From: Clostridia bacterium
Lineage (GTDB): Bacteria; Bacillota; Clostridia; Oscillospirales; Acutalibacteraceae
Direction of reading: 5' to 3'
Assembly: GCA_017613735.1 (NCBI GenBank)
Contig: JAGADF010000009.1
Location: 248,001 to 312,000 of the forward strand
Length of the DNA stretch: 64,000 nucleotides
Part shown: in pieces, positions 25,056-31,832 of the stretch
How the letters are laid out: the number at the start of each line of letters is the position of its first letter
Numbering within the stretch: the stretch's first letter is position 1
Notes under the pieces: model-generated
Seen by the model: only the letters and a program-made list of their open reading frames with translations
Told to the model about the DNA's origin: nothing
Database searches by the model: none
Made by a program: the position numbers and the translations under genes

Positions 25056-25898
25056 ATGGATCAGGCTTTAAAAAAAGATTTAAAGATTTTTGCAACCAAG
25101 CTGAGGATGGGCGCAATTGAAGCGGTTTTTAACGCCGCTTCGGGACATCCGGGCGGCTCTATTTCAATCGCGGAGCTTCTCAGCTACCTTTATAATGTCG
25201 AAATGAGGATTGACCCGAAAAATCCCAAAGACGAAAACCGCGATCGTTTTGTTCTTTCAAAGGGTCACGGCGCTCCCGGCGTATACGCCGCTCTTGCGCT
25301 TAAGGGTTATTTCCCTTATGAAGACCTTAAAACATTAAGAAAATCCGATTCATATCTTCAGGGACATCCTTCAATGACCTATATTCCCGGTATTGATATG
25401 AGCACGGGTTCGCTCGGTCAGGGTATTTCGGCTGCGGTCGGTATGGCGCTTAGCGCAAAGTATCAGAAAAAGGATTTCAGAGTTTATACTATTCTCGGCG
25501 ACGGCGAAATAGAAGAAGGTCAGGTTTGGGAAGCGGCTATGTTCGCGGCTAACAAAAAGCTTGATAATCTTGTAGCTATCGTTGACTATAACAATCTTCA
25601 GATTGACGGCGAGCTCGACGAGGTTAACTCTCCTTATCCGATTAAGGAAAAGTTTGAGGCTTTCGGCTGGAACGCCATTGAAATCAACGGTCATTGCTTT
25701 GACGATATTGAAAATGCATTTAATGAGGCTAAGGCTTGCAAGGGCAAACCCACCTGCATAGTCGCAAAGTGCGTTAAGGGCAAGGGCGTTTCGTATATGG
25801 AAAACCAGTGCAACTGGCACGGCGCGGCTCCGAATGCCGAACAGTATGAGGTTGCTATGAACGAGCTTCGTTCAGCTCTTAAAGAATTGGAGGCGTAA
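25056..25898 (+). CDS. Transketolase, N-terminal subunit
   Basis: Thiamine-diphosphate-binding half of a split transketolase (280 residues). Visible: SGHPGGSIS (about 29-37), KGHGAPGVYAALA, the ThDP/Mg motif GDGEIEEGQVWEAAMFA-KK-L-NL, and the substrate loop near GWNAIEINGH. Splitting into N and C subunits is common in Clostridia and archaea. It works with the next gene product in the non-oxidative pentose phosphate pathway, linking triose and pentose phosphates for nucleotide synthesis. SD TAGGAGG. Confidence 0.95.
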   Translation: MDQALKKDLKIFATKLRMGAIEAVFNAASGHPGGSISIAELLSYLYNVEMRIDPKNPKDENRDRFVLSKGHGAPGVYAALALKGYFPYEDLKTLRKSDSYLQGHPSMTYIPGIDMSTGSLGQGISAAVGMALSAKYQKKDFRVYTILGDGEIEEGQVWEAAMFAANKKLDNLVAIVDYNNLQIDGELDEVNSPYPIKEKFEAFGWNAIEINGHCFDDIENAFNEAKACKGKPTCIVAKCVKGKGVSYMENQCNWHGAAPNAEQYEVAMNELRSALKELEA

Positions 25899-25901
25899 AT
25901 A

Positions 25902-26846
25902 ATGGCAGATATCATTAAAAAGGCTACCCGTGACGCTTACGGCGAAGCGCTCGCAGAGCTTGGCAAAGTAAACGATAACTTTGTTGTTCTTGACGCCGAC
26001 CTTGCAAAGGCAACTAAAACCGGAACTTTTAAAGCGGCTTTTCCGGAAAGATTTTTTGACTGCGGTATTGCCGAAAGCAATATGATGGGTATTGCCGCAG
26101 GTCTTGCTACGACCGGTCTTACCGTATTCGCAAGCTCATTCGCTATGTTTGCCGCAGGCAGAGCTTTCGAACAGGTTCGTAATTCAATCGGTTACCCTCA
26201 TCTTAACGTTAAAATCGGCGCTACTCACGCAGGCGTATCGGCAGGCGAGGACGGAGCAAGTCATCAGTGCAACGAAGATATCGCTCTTATGAGAACAATT
26301 CCCGGTATGACGATTATTAATCCCGCAGACGCTGTTGAAGCGAAGCAGGCAGTTTTTGCCGCGGCTGAAATCGACGGTCCGGTTTATCTTCGTTTCGGAA
26401 GACTTGCAGTTCCGGTAATTTTTGACGAAAACTATAAGTTTGAAATCGGCAAGGGCAATCTTCTTAAAGAGGGAACTGACTGCACAATAGTTGCAACGGG
26501 ACTTCTTGTCAACGAAGCTCTTATTGCCGCCGAAGAACTTAAGAACGAAGGCATTTCGGTTGATGTAATCAATATGGCTACAATCAAGCCTCTTGACGTT
26601 GACCTTCTTGTTTCGTCGGCTAAAAAGACAGGCTGCGTTGTTACTGCCGAAGAGCATAACATTATCGGCGGTCTCGGCGGCGCGGTTTGCGAAGCTTTAA
26701 GCGAAAACTATCCCGTTCCCGTTATCAGGGTCGGTATGAACGACGTATACGGAAAATCCGGTAACGGCGCTCTTCTTCTTAAGGAATTCGGACTTTGCGC
26801 CGAAAATCTTAAGGCTCAGGTTAAAAAGGCTATTGAGCTTAAATAA
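25902..26846 (+). CDS. Transketolase, C-terminal subunit
   Basis: Pyrimidine-binding and C-terminal domains of the split transketolase (314 residues). The activating glutamate lies in FFDCGIAESNMMGIAAGLA (E about residue 58); GATHAGVSAGEDGASHQ is typical; the C-terminal Rossmann-like domain begins near residue 190. The start is 4 bases after the upstream half, with SD GGAGG overlapping its end, which fits a 1:1 complex. A strong terminator follows. Confidence 0.95.
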   Translation: MADIIKKATRDAYGEALAELGKVNDNFVVLDADLAKATKTGTFKAAFPERFFDCGIAESNMMGIAAGLATTGLTVFASSFAMFAAGRAFEQVRNSIGYPHLNVKIGATHAGVSAGEDGASHQCNEDIALMRTIPGMTIINPADAVEAKQAVFAAAEIDGPVYLRFGRLAVPVIFDENYKFEIGKGNLLKEGTDCTIVATGLLVNEALIAAEELKNEGISVDVINMATIKPLDVDLLVSSAKKTGCVVTAEEHNIIGGLGGAVCEALSENYPVPVIRVGMNDVYGKSGNGALLLKEFGLCAENLKAQVKKAIELK

Positions 26847-26856
26847 AAGCAATAAT

Positions 26857-26895
26857 AAAAAATCGGGTAGCGGAAAACCGTTACCCGATTTTTTT
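26857..26895. terminator. Bidirectional terminator between transketolase and mnmA
   Basis: A 13-bp GC-rich stem with one wobble (26861-26873 with 26878-26890), AAAA loop, A run before and T run after. It serves both converging transcripts. Confidence 0.92.
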
Positions 26896-26902
26896 ATTTA
26901 AA

Positions 26903-27967
26903 TTAGATTATTGTTCCGCCTCCGACAACATATTCGCCGTCATAAAGAACTACCGCCTGTCCTTTTGTAATCGCTCTCTGCGGCTCGTCAAAAAAAACTT
27001 TAATTGTTTTATCATCAAGCTGTATGACAGTTGCAGGCTGTTCTTTGTGATTATATCTAATTTTTGCGGTTACTTTCATTTCACCGTCGATTCTGTCAAC
27101 TGAAATCAGGTTTATATCGGTTGCCGTAAGTTCTTTTGAGAATAAATCCTCGTTACTTCCGAGAGTTACGGTATTGTTTTCGGGATTAACCGAACAAACA
27201 TATCTCGGCTCGCCGAATGCTACGCCGAGCCCTTTTCTTTGACCGACGGTGTAATTTATAATTCCCTGATGAGTGCCGATTACTTCATTATCGGTATTTA
27301 TAAAATCACCTGACGGATAAGTTTTATGGGTATATTCTTTTATAAACGAAACGTAATCTCCGTCGGGAACAAAGCAGATGTCCTGGCTTTCTTTTTTATT
27401 TGCATTTGTAAAGCCCTGTTCATTGGCTATTTTTCTTATTTCGTCTTTTGTATATTCGCCCAAAGGGAATATGATATGACTTAACTGATTTTGCGTCAAG
27501 GAATAAAGAACATAACTCTGGTCCTTTGATTTATCAACGCCTTTTTTAAGAAGAAAACGCCCGTTTTTCTCTTCAACCGAAGCATAATGACCGGTTACAA
27601 CATAATCAAAATCAAGCTCTTTCATTTTGTCCATAAGTTTCTGAAACTTGAGATTTCTGTTACAGTCTATGCAGGGATTCGGCGTACCGCCGTTTTCATA
27701 AGTATAAATGAATTTATCAATTACCTTTTTACAGAATTCATCCCTGAAATTAAAAACATAGTAGGGGATTGCGAGCTTTCTTGCAACTGAGCGCGCGTCT
27801 TCAACGCCGTCGAGAGAACAGCAGGATTTTTCATTATTGATGACAATATCGTCATTATCAAAAAGCTTCATTGTTGCGCCTATGCAGTCGAAGCCTTTTT
27901 CTTTCATTAAATAAGCGGCGACGCTTGAATCGACACCGCCGCTCATTGCAATAATTGCTTTTTTCAT
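26903..27967 (-). CDS. mnmA: tRNA-specific 2-thiouridylase
   Basis: Installs sulfur at C2 of U34 in tRNAs for Lys, Glu and Gln. The 354-residue protein has the PP-loop AMSGGVDSSVAAYLM at the N-terminus, the first catalytic cysteine in NPCIDCNR, the second in SQDICFVPDGDY (which takes the persulfide), and the C-terminal beta-barrel. TTG 27973 is in frame but ATG 27967 sits better after the weak AGG-type SD in the nadA end. It overlaps the nadA stop closely, so the two genes are one unit. Confidence 0.95.
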   Translation of the reverse strand: MKKAIIAMSGGVDSSVAAYLMKEKGFDCIGATMKLFDNDDIVINNEKSCCSLDGVEDARSVARKLAIPYYVFNFRDEFCKKVIDKFIYTYENGGTPNPCIDCNRNLKFQKLMDKMKELDFDYVVTGHYASVEEKNGRFLLKKGVDKSKDQSYVLYSLTQNQLSHIIFPLGEYTKDEIRKIANEQGFTNANKKESQDICFVPDGDYVSFIKEYTHKTYPSGDFINTDNEVIGTHQGIINYTVGQRKGLGVAFGEPRYVCSVNPENNTVTLGSNEDLFSKELTATDINLISVDRIDGEMKVTAKIRYNHKEQPATVIQLDDKTIKVFFDEPQRAITKGQAVVLYDGEYVVGGGTII

Positions 27968-27969
27968 AA

Positions 27970-28884
27970 TCAACCTAACTCAATCATTTTATCTATGCAA
28001 GCCTTTGCTTTAAGACGTATATCTTCGTCGAGTTCGATTTCTTCGCCGAAAACGCCCTTGCAGCAATTAAGCACGTCTACTAAAGTAGTAGCTTTCATAT
28101 TCGAGCAGATACAGTCTTTCGAAAGAGGGTAGAACATTTTATCGGGGCAGGAGAGCTGAAGATTGGTGACAATACTGTTTTCCGTACCGATAATGAATTC
28201 TTTATTATCCGACTGCTCGGCAAATTTCATAATTCCCGTCGTAGAGCCGACGTAATCGGCTTTTTCAACAACTTCGGGTTTACATTCGGGATGAACAAGC
28301 AAAAGAGCGTCGGGATGCATTTTCTTAACATTTTCTACTTCTTTTGCGGATATTCGGGCGTGAGTCGGGCATCCGCCGTTAAGAAGCTTGAACTGTTTTT
28401 CGGGAATCTGTTTTGCAATCCAGTCGCCGAGGTTACAGTCGGGAATGAAAAGAATCTTATCATTTTCAAGCTTTTTACATATAGTCAATGCGGATGACGA
28501 CGTAACGCAAACGTCGCAAACGGTTTTCAGTTCGCTTGTAGTGTTTATATATGCGACAACCGTGTAATCGGGATACTGTTCTCTGACCTGTAAAATAAGC
28601 TCTCTGTCCATTTGTTCAGCCATAGGACAGCCCGCAACGGGATTGGAAAGAATAACCTTTTTATCGGGAGAAAGTATCTTAACGGTTTCAGCCATGAAGC
28701 GTACACCGCACATAATTACCGTTTTTTGAGGTACTTTTGAAGCCTCTACGCTCAGAGCAAATGAATCGCCCATAAAATCGGCAATTTCAATAATTTCTCT
28801 GCTCTGATAAGCGTGAGCGAGAATACAGATGTCTTTTTCTTTTTTGAGTCTTATTATTTCATCCTGAATTTGTTTTACAGTCAT
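27970..28884 (-). CDS. nadA: Quinolinate synthase A
   Basis: Condenses iminoaspartate with dihydroxyacetone phosphate to quinolinate in NAD synthesis, using a [4Fe-4S] cluster. The 304-residue protein has three pseudo-repeats and the cluster cysteines expected in MCGVRFMAETVK, in VHPEC, and near the C-terminus (DCICSNMK or LNCCKG). LAHAYQ near residue 23 is the family start motif. nadB and nadC, usual partners, are not here; mnmA follows instead. SD GAGGTTA before ATG 28884. Confidence 0.93.
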   Translation of the reverse strand: MTVKQIQDEIIRLKKEKDICILAHAYQSREIIEIADFMGDSFALSVEASKVPQKTVIMCGVRFMAETVKILSPDKKVILSNPVAGCPMAEQMDRELILQVREQYPDYTVVAYINTTSELKTVCDVCVTSSSALTICKKLENDKILFIPDCNLGDWIAKQIPEKQFKLLNGGCPTHARISAKEVENVKKMHPDALLLVHPECKPEVVEKADYVGSTTGIMKFAEQSDNKEFIIGTENSIVTNLQLSCPDKMFYPLSKDCICSNMKATTLVDVLNCCKGVFGEEIELDEDIRLKAKACIDKMIELG

Positions 28885-28913
28885 TTTAATAACCTCGCTG
28901 ATTTATTATTCAA

Positions 28914-28942
28914 ATTATATAACCTGAGAGTAATGTTGTCAA
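28914..28942 (-). promoter_or_regulatory. Sigma-A promoter of nadA-mnmA
   Basis: Minus strand: -35 TTGACA (28942-28937), 17-base spacer, -10 TATAAT (28919-28914): a perfect consensus. No clear NAD repressor box is visible. Confidence 0.85.
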
Positions 28943-28993
28943 TAAACGCGTTGATTGAATTGTTAATTATTTGTAAAAATAAACCTTTATTTA

Positions 28994-29022
28994 TTGATTT
29001 AGAATTATATGAGTATTATAAT
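28994..29022 (+). promoter_or_regulatory. Sigma-A promoter of the DUF5685 operon
   Basis: -35 TTGATT (28994-28999), 17-base spacer, -10 TATAAT (29017-29022), divergent from the nadA promoter. Confidence 0.68.
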
Positions 29023-29051
29023 AATCGCAAAGATAAATTCAGAGGAAAGCT

Positions 29052-29909
29052 ATGCTTGGTTACGTTAAACCCGATAAAAGCGAATTAAAGATAAAAGAAT
29101 ATGAAATATACAGAGGCTTTTACTGCTCATTATGTAAAGCGCTCGGGAAAAACTACGGCCAGATTTCAAGGCTGTTTTTAAGCTATGACGCGACGTTTTT
29201 CACCTTGTTTTTATATGCAATAAAGCCCGATATAAATGTCTCTTTTAAAAGCGGAAAATGTCCGTTTAATCCTTTTAAAAAATGCAGTTTCGCCGATATT
29301 AAAACCGACGAATTCAGATTTATGACTGCGTTTTCCGTGATTCTTACTTATTATAAAATCAAAGACAATATTCACGACAGTTCTTTATTTAAAAAGCTTA
29401 AATATATTCTGCTTTTACCGTTTGTATTTTTTAAGCATAAAAAGGCTGTTAAACTATACCCCGATATTGAAGCCGTAATAAAGCAATCAACAGAAGAACA
29501 GAATAAGCTTGAAAACGAAAGATGCGATATCTGCGATAAAGCGGCTGACCCGAGCGCAAAGGCGCTTGCAAAATGCTTTTCGGCTTTTGCCGATAAAGAA
29601 AACGAAACTCTTTTTTACAGGTTCGGTTATTGCCTGGGAAGGTATGTTTATCTTATCGACGCTTTTGACGACCTTGAAAAAGATAAAAAGAACAGATCGT
29701 ATAACGTATTTTTACTGAACGGTTATACCGACAAACAGATTGCCGAATCAATCAGAATGAGTATTAACGAACTGATTCTCTGTTTGGATTTGTTTGATTT
29801 GTATTCAAATAAGGAAATACTTGAAAATATTATTAAATCCGGACTTGATAACCGGCTTTCAGCTGTAATTAAAAAGAAGGAGGGGACTGTTGATGAGAAA
29901 CCCGTATGA
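29052..29909 (+). CDS. DUF5685 family protein
   Basis: A 285-residue, mostly helical, cysteine-containing protein. The opening MLGYVKPDKSELK and Y-R-x-FYCSLCKALG (20-32) match DUF5685 as I recall it. Visible cysteine pairs: C25/C28, C70/C78, C158/C161, possibly metal sites. Two Asp-rich segments stand out: D105-NIH-D109 and D203-AFDDLEK-D211 followed by KNRSYN. Their spacing resembles the two Asp motifs of class I isoprenoid synthases such as phytoene/squalene synthase; this is inference. A hydrophobic stretch at about 117-127 may touch the membrane. First gene of a four-gene unit; overlaps the J-like gene by 17 bases. Function unknown. Confidence 0.85.
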   Translation: MLGYVKPDKSELKIKEYEIYRGFYCSLCKALGKNYGQISRLFLSYDATFFTLFLYAIKPDINVSFKSGKCPFNPFKKCSFADIKTDEFRFMTAFSVILTYYKIKDNIHDSSLFKKLKYILLLPFVFFKHKKAVKLYPDIEAVIKQSTEEQNKLENERCDICDKAADPSAKALAKCFSAFADKENETLFYRFGYCLGRYVYLIDAFDDLEKDKKNRSYNVFLLNGYTDKQIAESIRMSINELILCLDLFDLYSNKEILENIIKSGLDNRLSAVIKKKEGTVDEKPV

Positions 29910-30501
29910 GGTTCTCGGTTTAAACGATAACGCTTCAATTGAAGAAGTAAAAGCTGCATACAAATCTCTTGCGAGAAAGTATCAGTCGGAAGATTATTCA
30001 AACGGCCCTCTTTCCGATAACGCGCAGAAGAAGATGGATGAGATTAACGAAGCGTATGATACGATTATTTCTTCATCGGGTTCTTCGGCTAAAAATCAGC
30101 AAAGCTATTATTCGGACACTTCACATTCGTCTTATCCGGACGTCCGCTCGCTTATAAACAGAAATAAGCTTGAAGAAGCCGAAACAATCCTTGACGGTAT
30201 TTATATAACCCAGCGCGACGCAGAATGGTATTATTTAAAAGGGCAGATTCATCACAGAAGAGGCTGGTTTGACGAAGCGAGAAAAGCCTATTCAAAGGCG
30301 TGCGAGCTCGACCCTTCAAGTCAGGAATATTCTGCCGCACTCAATTCGCTGAACAATGCCGCGACGGGCGGTTACAGAACCTCGCGCGGTAATTCTTCGT
30401 CGGGTTGCTGTTCCTGCGATGCGTGCGATATTTGCTCGTCTTTGCTTTGCGCGGACTGCTGTTGCGAATGCATGGGCGGAGATTTGATTAAGTGTTGCTG
30501 A
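29893..30501 (+). CDS. Degenerate J-domain/TPR protein with C-terminal cysteine string
   Basis: A 202-residue protein. Residues 1-60 are a J-domain by sequence (NPYEVLGLNDNASIEEVKAA), but the HPD tripeptide needed to stimulate DnaK is replaced by Q31-S32-E33. Residues about 95-155 form TPR-like helices (EWYYLKGQIHHRRGWFDEA). The last 31 residues hold 12 cysteines, including CCC and a terminal CC. TTG 29890 is also in frame; AAGGAGGGG upstream and usual practice favour ATG 29893. It overlaps the DUF5685 gene, so the two are co-translated. It may be a scaffold tied to metal or lipid through its cysteines (inference); a normal co-chaperone role looks unlikely. Confidence 0.85.
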   Translation: MRNPYEVLGLNDNASIEEVKAAYKSLARKYQSEDYSNGPLSDNAQKKMDEINEAYDTIISSSGSSAKNQQSYYSDTSHSSYPDVRSLINRNKLEEAETILDGIYITQRDAEWYYLKGQIHHRRGWFDEARKAYSKACELDPSSQEYSAALNSLNNAATGGYRTSRGNSSSGCCSCDACDICSSLLCADCCCECMGGDLIKCC

Positions 30502-30502
30502 T

Positions 30503-31045
30503 ATGAAAAATCTAAACAAGAGTTCAAAAACCGCGCTCGGCGGTATTATAGCGGCTGTATCGGTTGTACTGATGTTCCTGACATCGGTTATACCGACGCT
30601 TACCTATGCCGTTCCCGCTGCGGCAGGATTACTGCTGCTGATAATGGTAATAGAAATTGATAAAAAATGGGCTACTGTCGTTTATATTGCGGTAAGCATT
30701 CTCTCGGCGCTTCTTATTGCGGACAAAGAGGCGGCAACAATGTATATAGCCTTTTTCGGGTATTACCCGATAGTTAAACAGCCTATTGAAAAACACCTTA
30801 ATAAGTATATTTCGTGGATTGTAAAGGTTTTAATCTTCAATGCTTCGATTCTCGCGGCGTATTTGCTGCTTATTTACGTTTTTAACTTAAGCCTTGATGA
30901 TTTCGGGGAATTTACTAAAATAGGTCTTATATTGCTTTATTTAGTCTTTAACGTTGTGTTTGTCATTTATGATATTGCATTGACACGACTGATTACTGCT
31001 TATATTTATAAATGGCAAAAACAGTTCAGAAAGATTTTCAAATAG
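30503..31045 (+). CDS. Unknown polytopic membrane protein
   Basis: A 180-residue integral membrane protein with about six hydrophobic helices (near 12-30, 33-51, 56-73, 77-91, 104-126, 137-160) and basic ends. The small size and helix layout recall ECF-transporter S components, but I see no substrate motif and no energising ATPase genes nearby, so I leave the function open. The start lies one base after the previous stop with no good SD, so it is probably translated by coupling. radC follows after 15 bases. Confidence 0.78.
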   Translation: MKNLNKSSKTALGGIIAAVSVVLMFLTSVIPTLTYAVPAAAGLLLLIMVIEIDKKWATVVYIAVSILSALLIADKEAATMYIAFFGYYPIVKQPIEKHLNKYISWIVKVLIFNASILAAYLLLIYVFNLSLDDFGEFTKIGLILLYLVFNVVFVIYDIALTRLITAYIYKWQKQFRKIFK

Positions 31046-31060
31046 TTTGCAGGTGGGGAA

Positions 31061-31768
31061 ATGAAAGAGGAAAAAGAAAATATACACGGCGGCCACCGTC
31101 AGAGAGTAAAGCAAAGCTTTCTTGAATCCGGATTCAACGGTTTTTCCGATATAAATAAGCTTGAAATGCTTTTGTTCTATTCCATTCCGAGAAAAGACAC
31201 AAATGTTATCGCTCATAATCTTATTAATGAATTCGGTTCTATTTCCGCGGTATTTGACGCTTCTCCCGAAATGCTTATGAAGGTCAAGGGAGTAACGCCT
31301 AACACGGCAACTCTTATTTCAATGATGAGAGAGCTTTTCAATACATACGAAAACAGTAAGCTTGACAGTTCAAAAATCGTACTTGATAACGCCGAAAAGA
31401 TTTCAGAATATTGCGTATCGAAATTTATAGGGAAAACCGACGAACACCTTTACGCGCTTTTACTTGACAATAACCTTTCGTTAATTAACTGCGCGCTGAT
31501 TTCCTCGGGTACGCCAAACACCTCTAATATTCATATAAGAAAGATTGTCGAACAGGTTGTCGCGTCCAACGCAACAAGCGTTATTGTATGTCATAATCAT
31601 CCCAACGGAGTAGCCGCTCCTTCCTCTGACGACCTTTATACTACAAAGCAGATTTCGGACGCGCTTAAGTATCTTAACGTTAAACTGATTGACCACGTTA
31701 TTGTAGCTGGAAGGGATTCAATATCGCTTGCGGCGAGTAAGAAATTCAATTATCTTTTCAGATTATAA
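31061..31768 (+). CDS. radC: RadC-family JAB/MPN-domain protein
   Basis: A 235-residue protein with an N-terminal helix-hairpin-helix-like region (about 10-90, with KVKGVTPNTATLI) and a C-terminal JAB1/MPN metal-binding domain whose motif is HNHPNGVAAPSSDD near residue 178, giving the H-x-H...S-x2-D zinc site. The family was named for DNA repair, but this role is doubtful and the true substrate is unknown. SD AGGTGGGG before ATG 31061. Last gene of the DUF5685 unit. Confidence 0.92.
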   Translation: MKEEKENIHGGHRQRVKQSFLESGFNGFSDINKLEMLLFYSIPRKDTNVIAHNLINEFGSISAVFDASPEMLMKVKGVTPNTATLISMMRELFNTYENSKLDSSKIVLDNAEKISEYCVSKFIGKTDEHLYALLLDNNLSLINCALISSGTPNTSNIHIRKIVEQVVASNATSVIVCHNHPNGVAAPSSDDLYTTKQISDALKYLNVKLIDHVIVAGRDSISLAASKKFNYLFRL

Positions 31769-31770
31769 GA

Positions 31771-31805
31771 AAACAGGTTAAGGAAAAGCCCTTAACCTGT
31801 TTATT
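31771..31805. terminator. Bidirectional terminator between radC and the P-type ATPase
   Basis: A perfect 13-bp stem (31771-31783 with 31790-31802) with a 6-base loop, followed by a T-rich run on both strands. It ends both converging genes. Confidence 0.85.
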
Positions 31806-31832
31806 TTATGAGATTAAATTATCAAACTCTTT

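Noticed and set aside
28813..29088. Plus-strand frame across the nadA/DUF5685 gap
   Set aside because: It spans two divergent promoters and overlaps both real genes; no SD.
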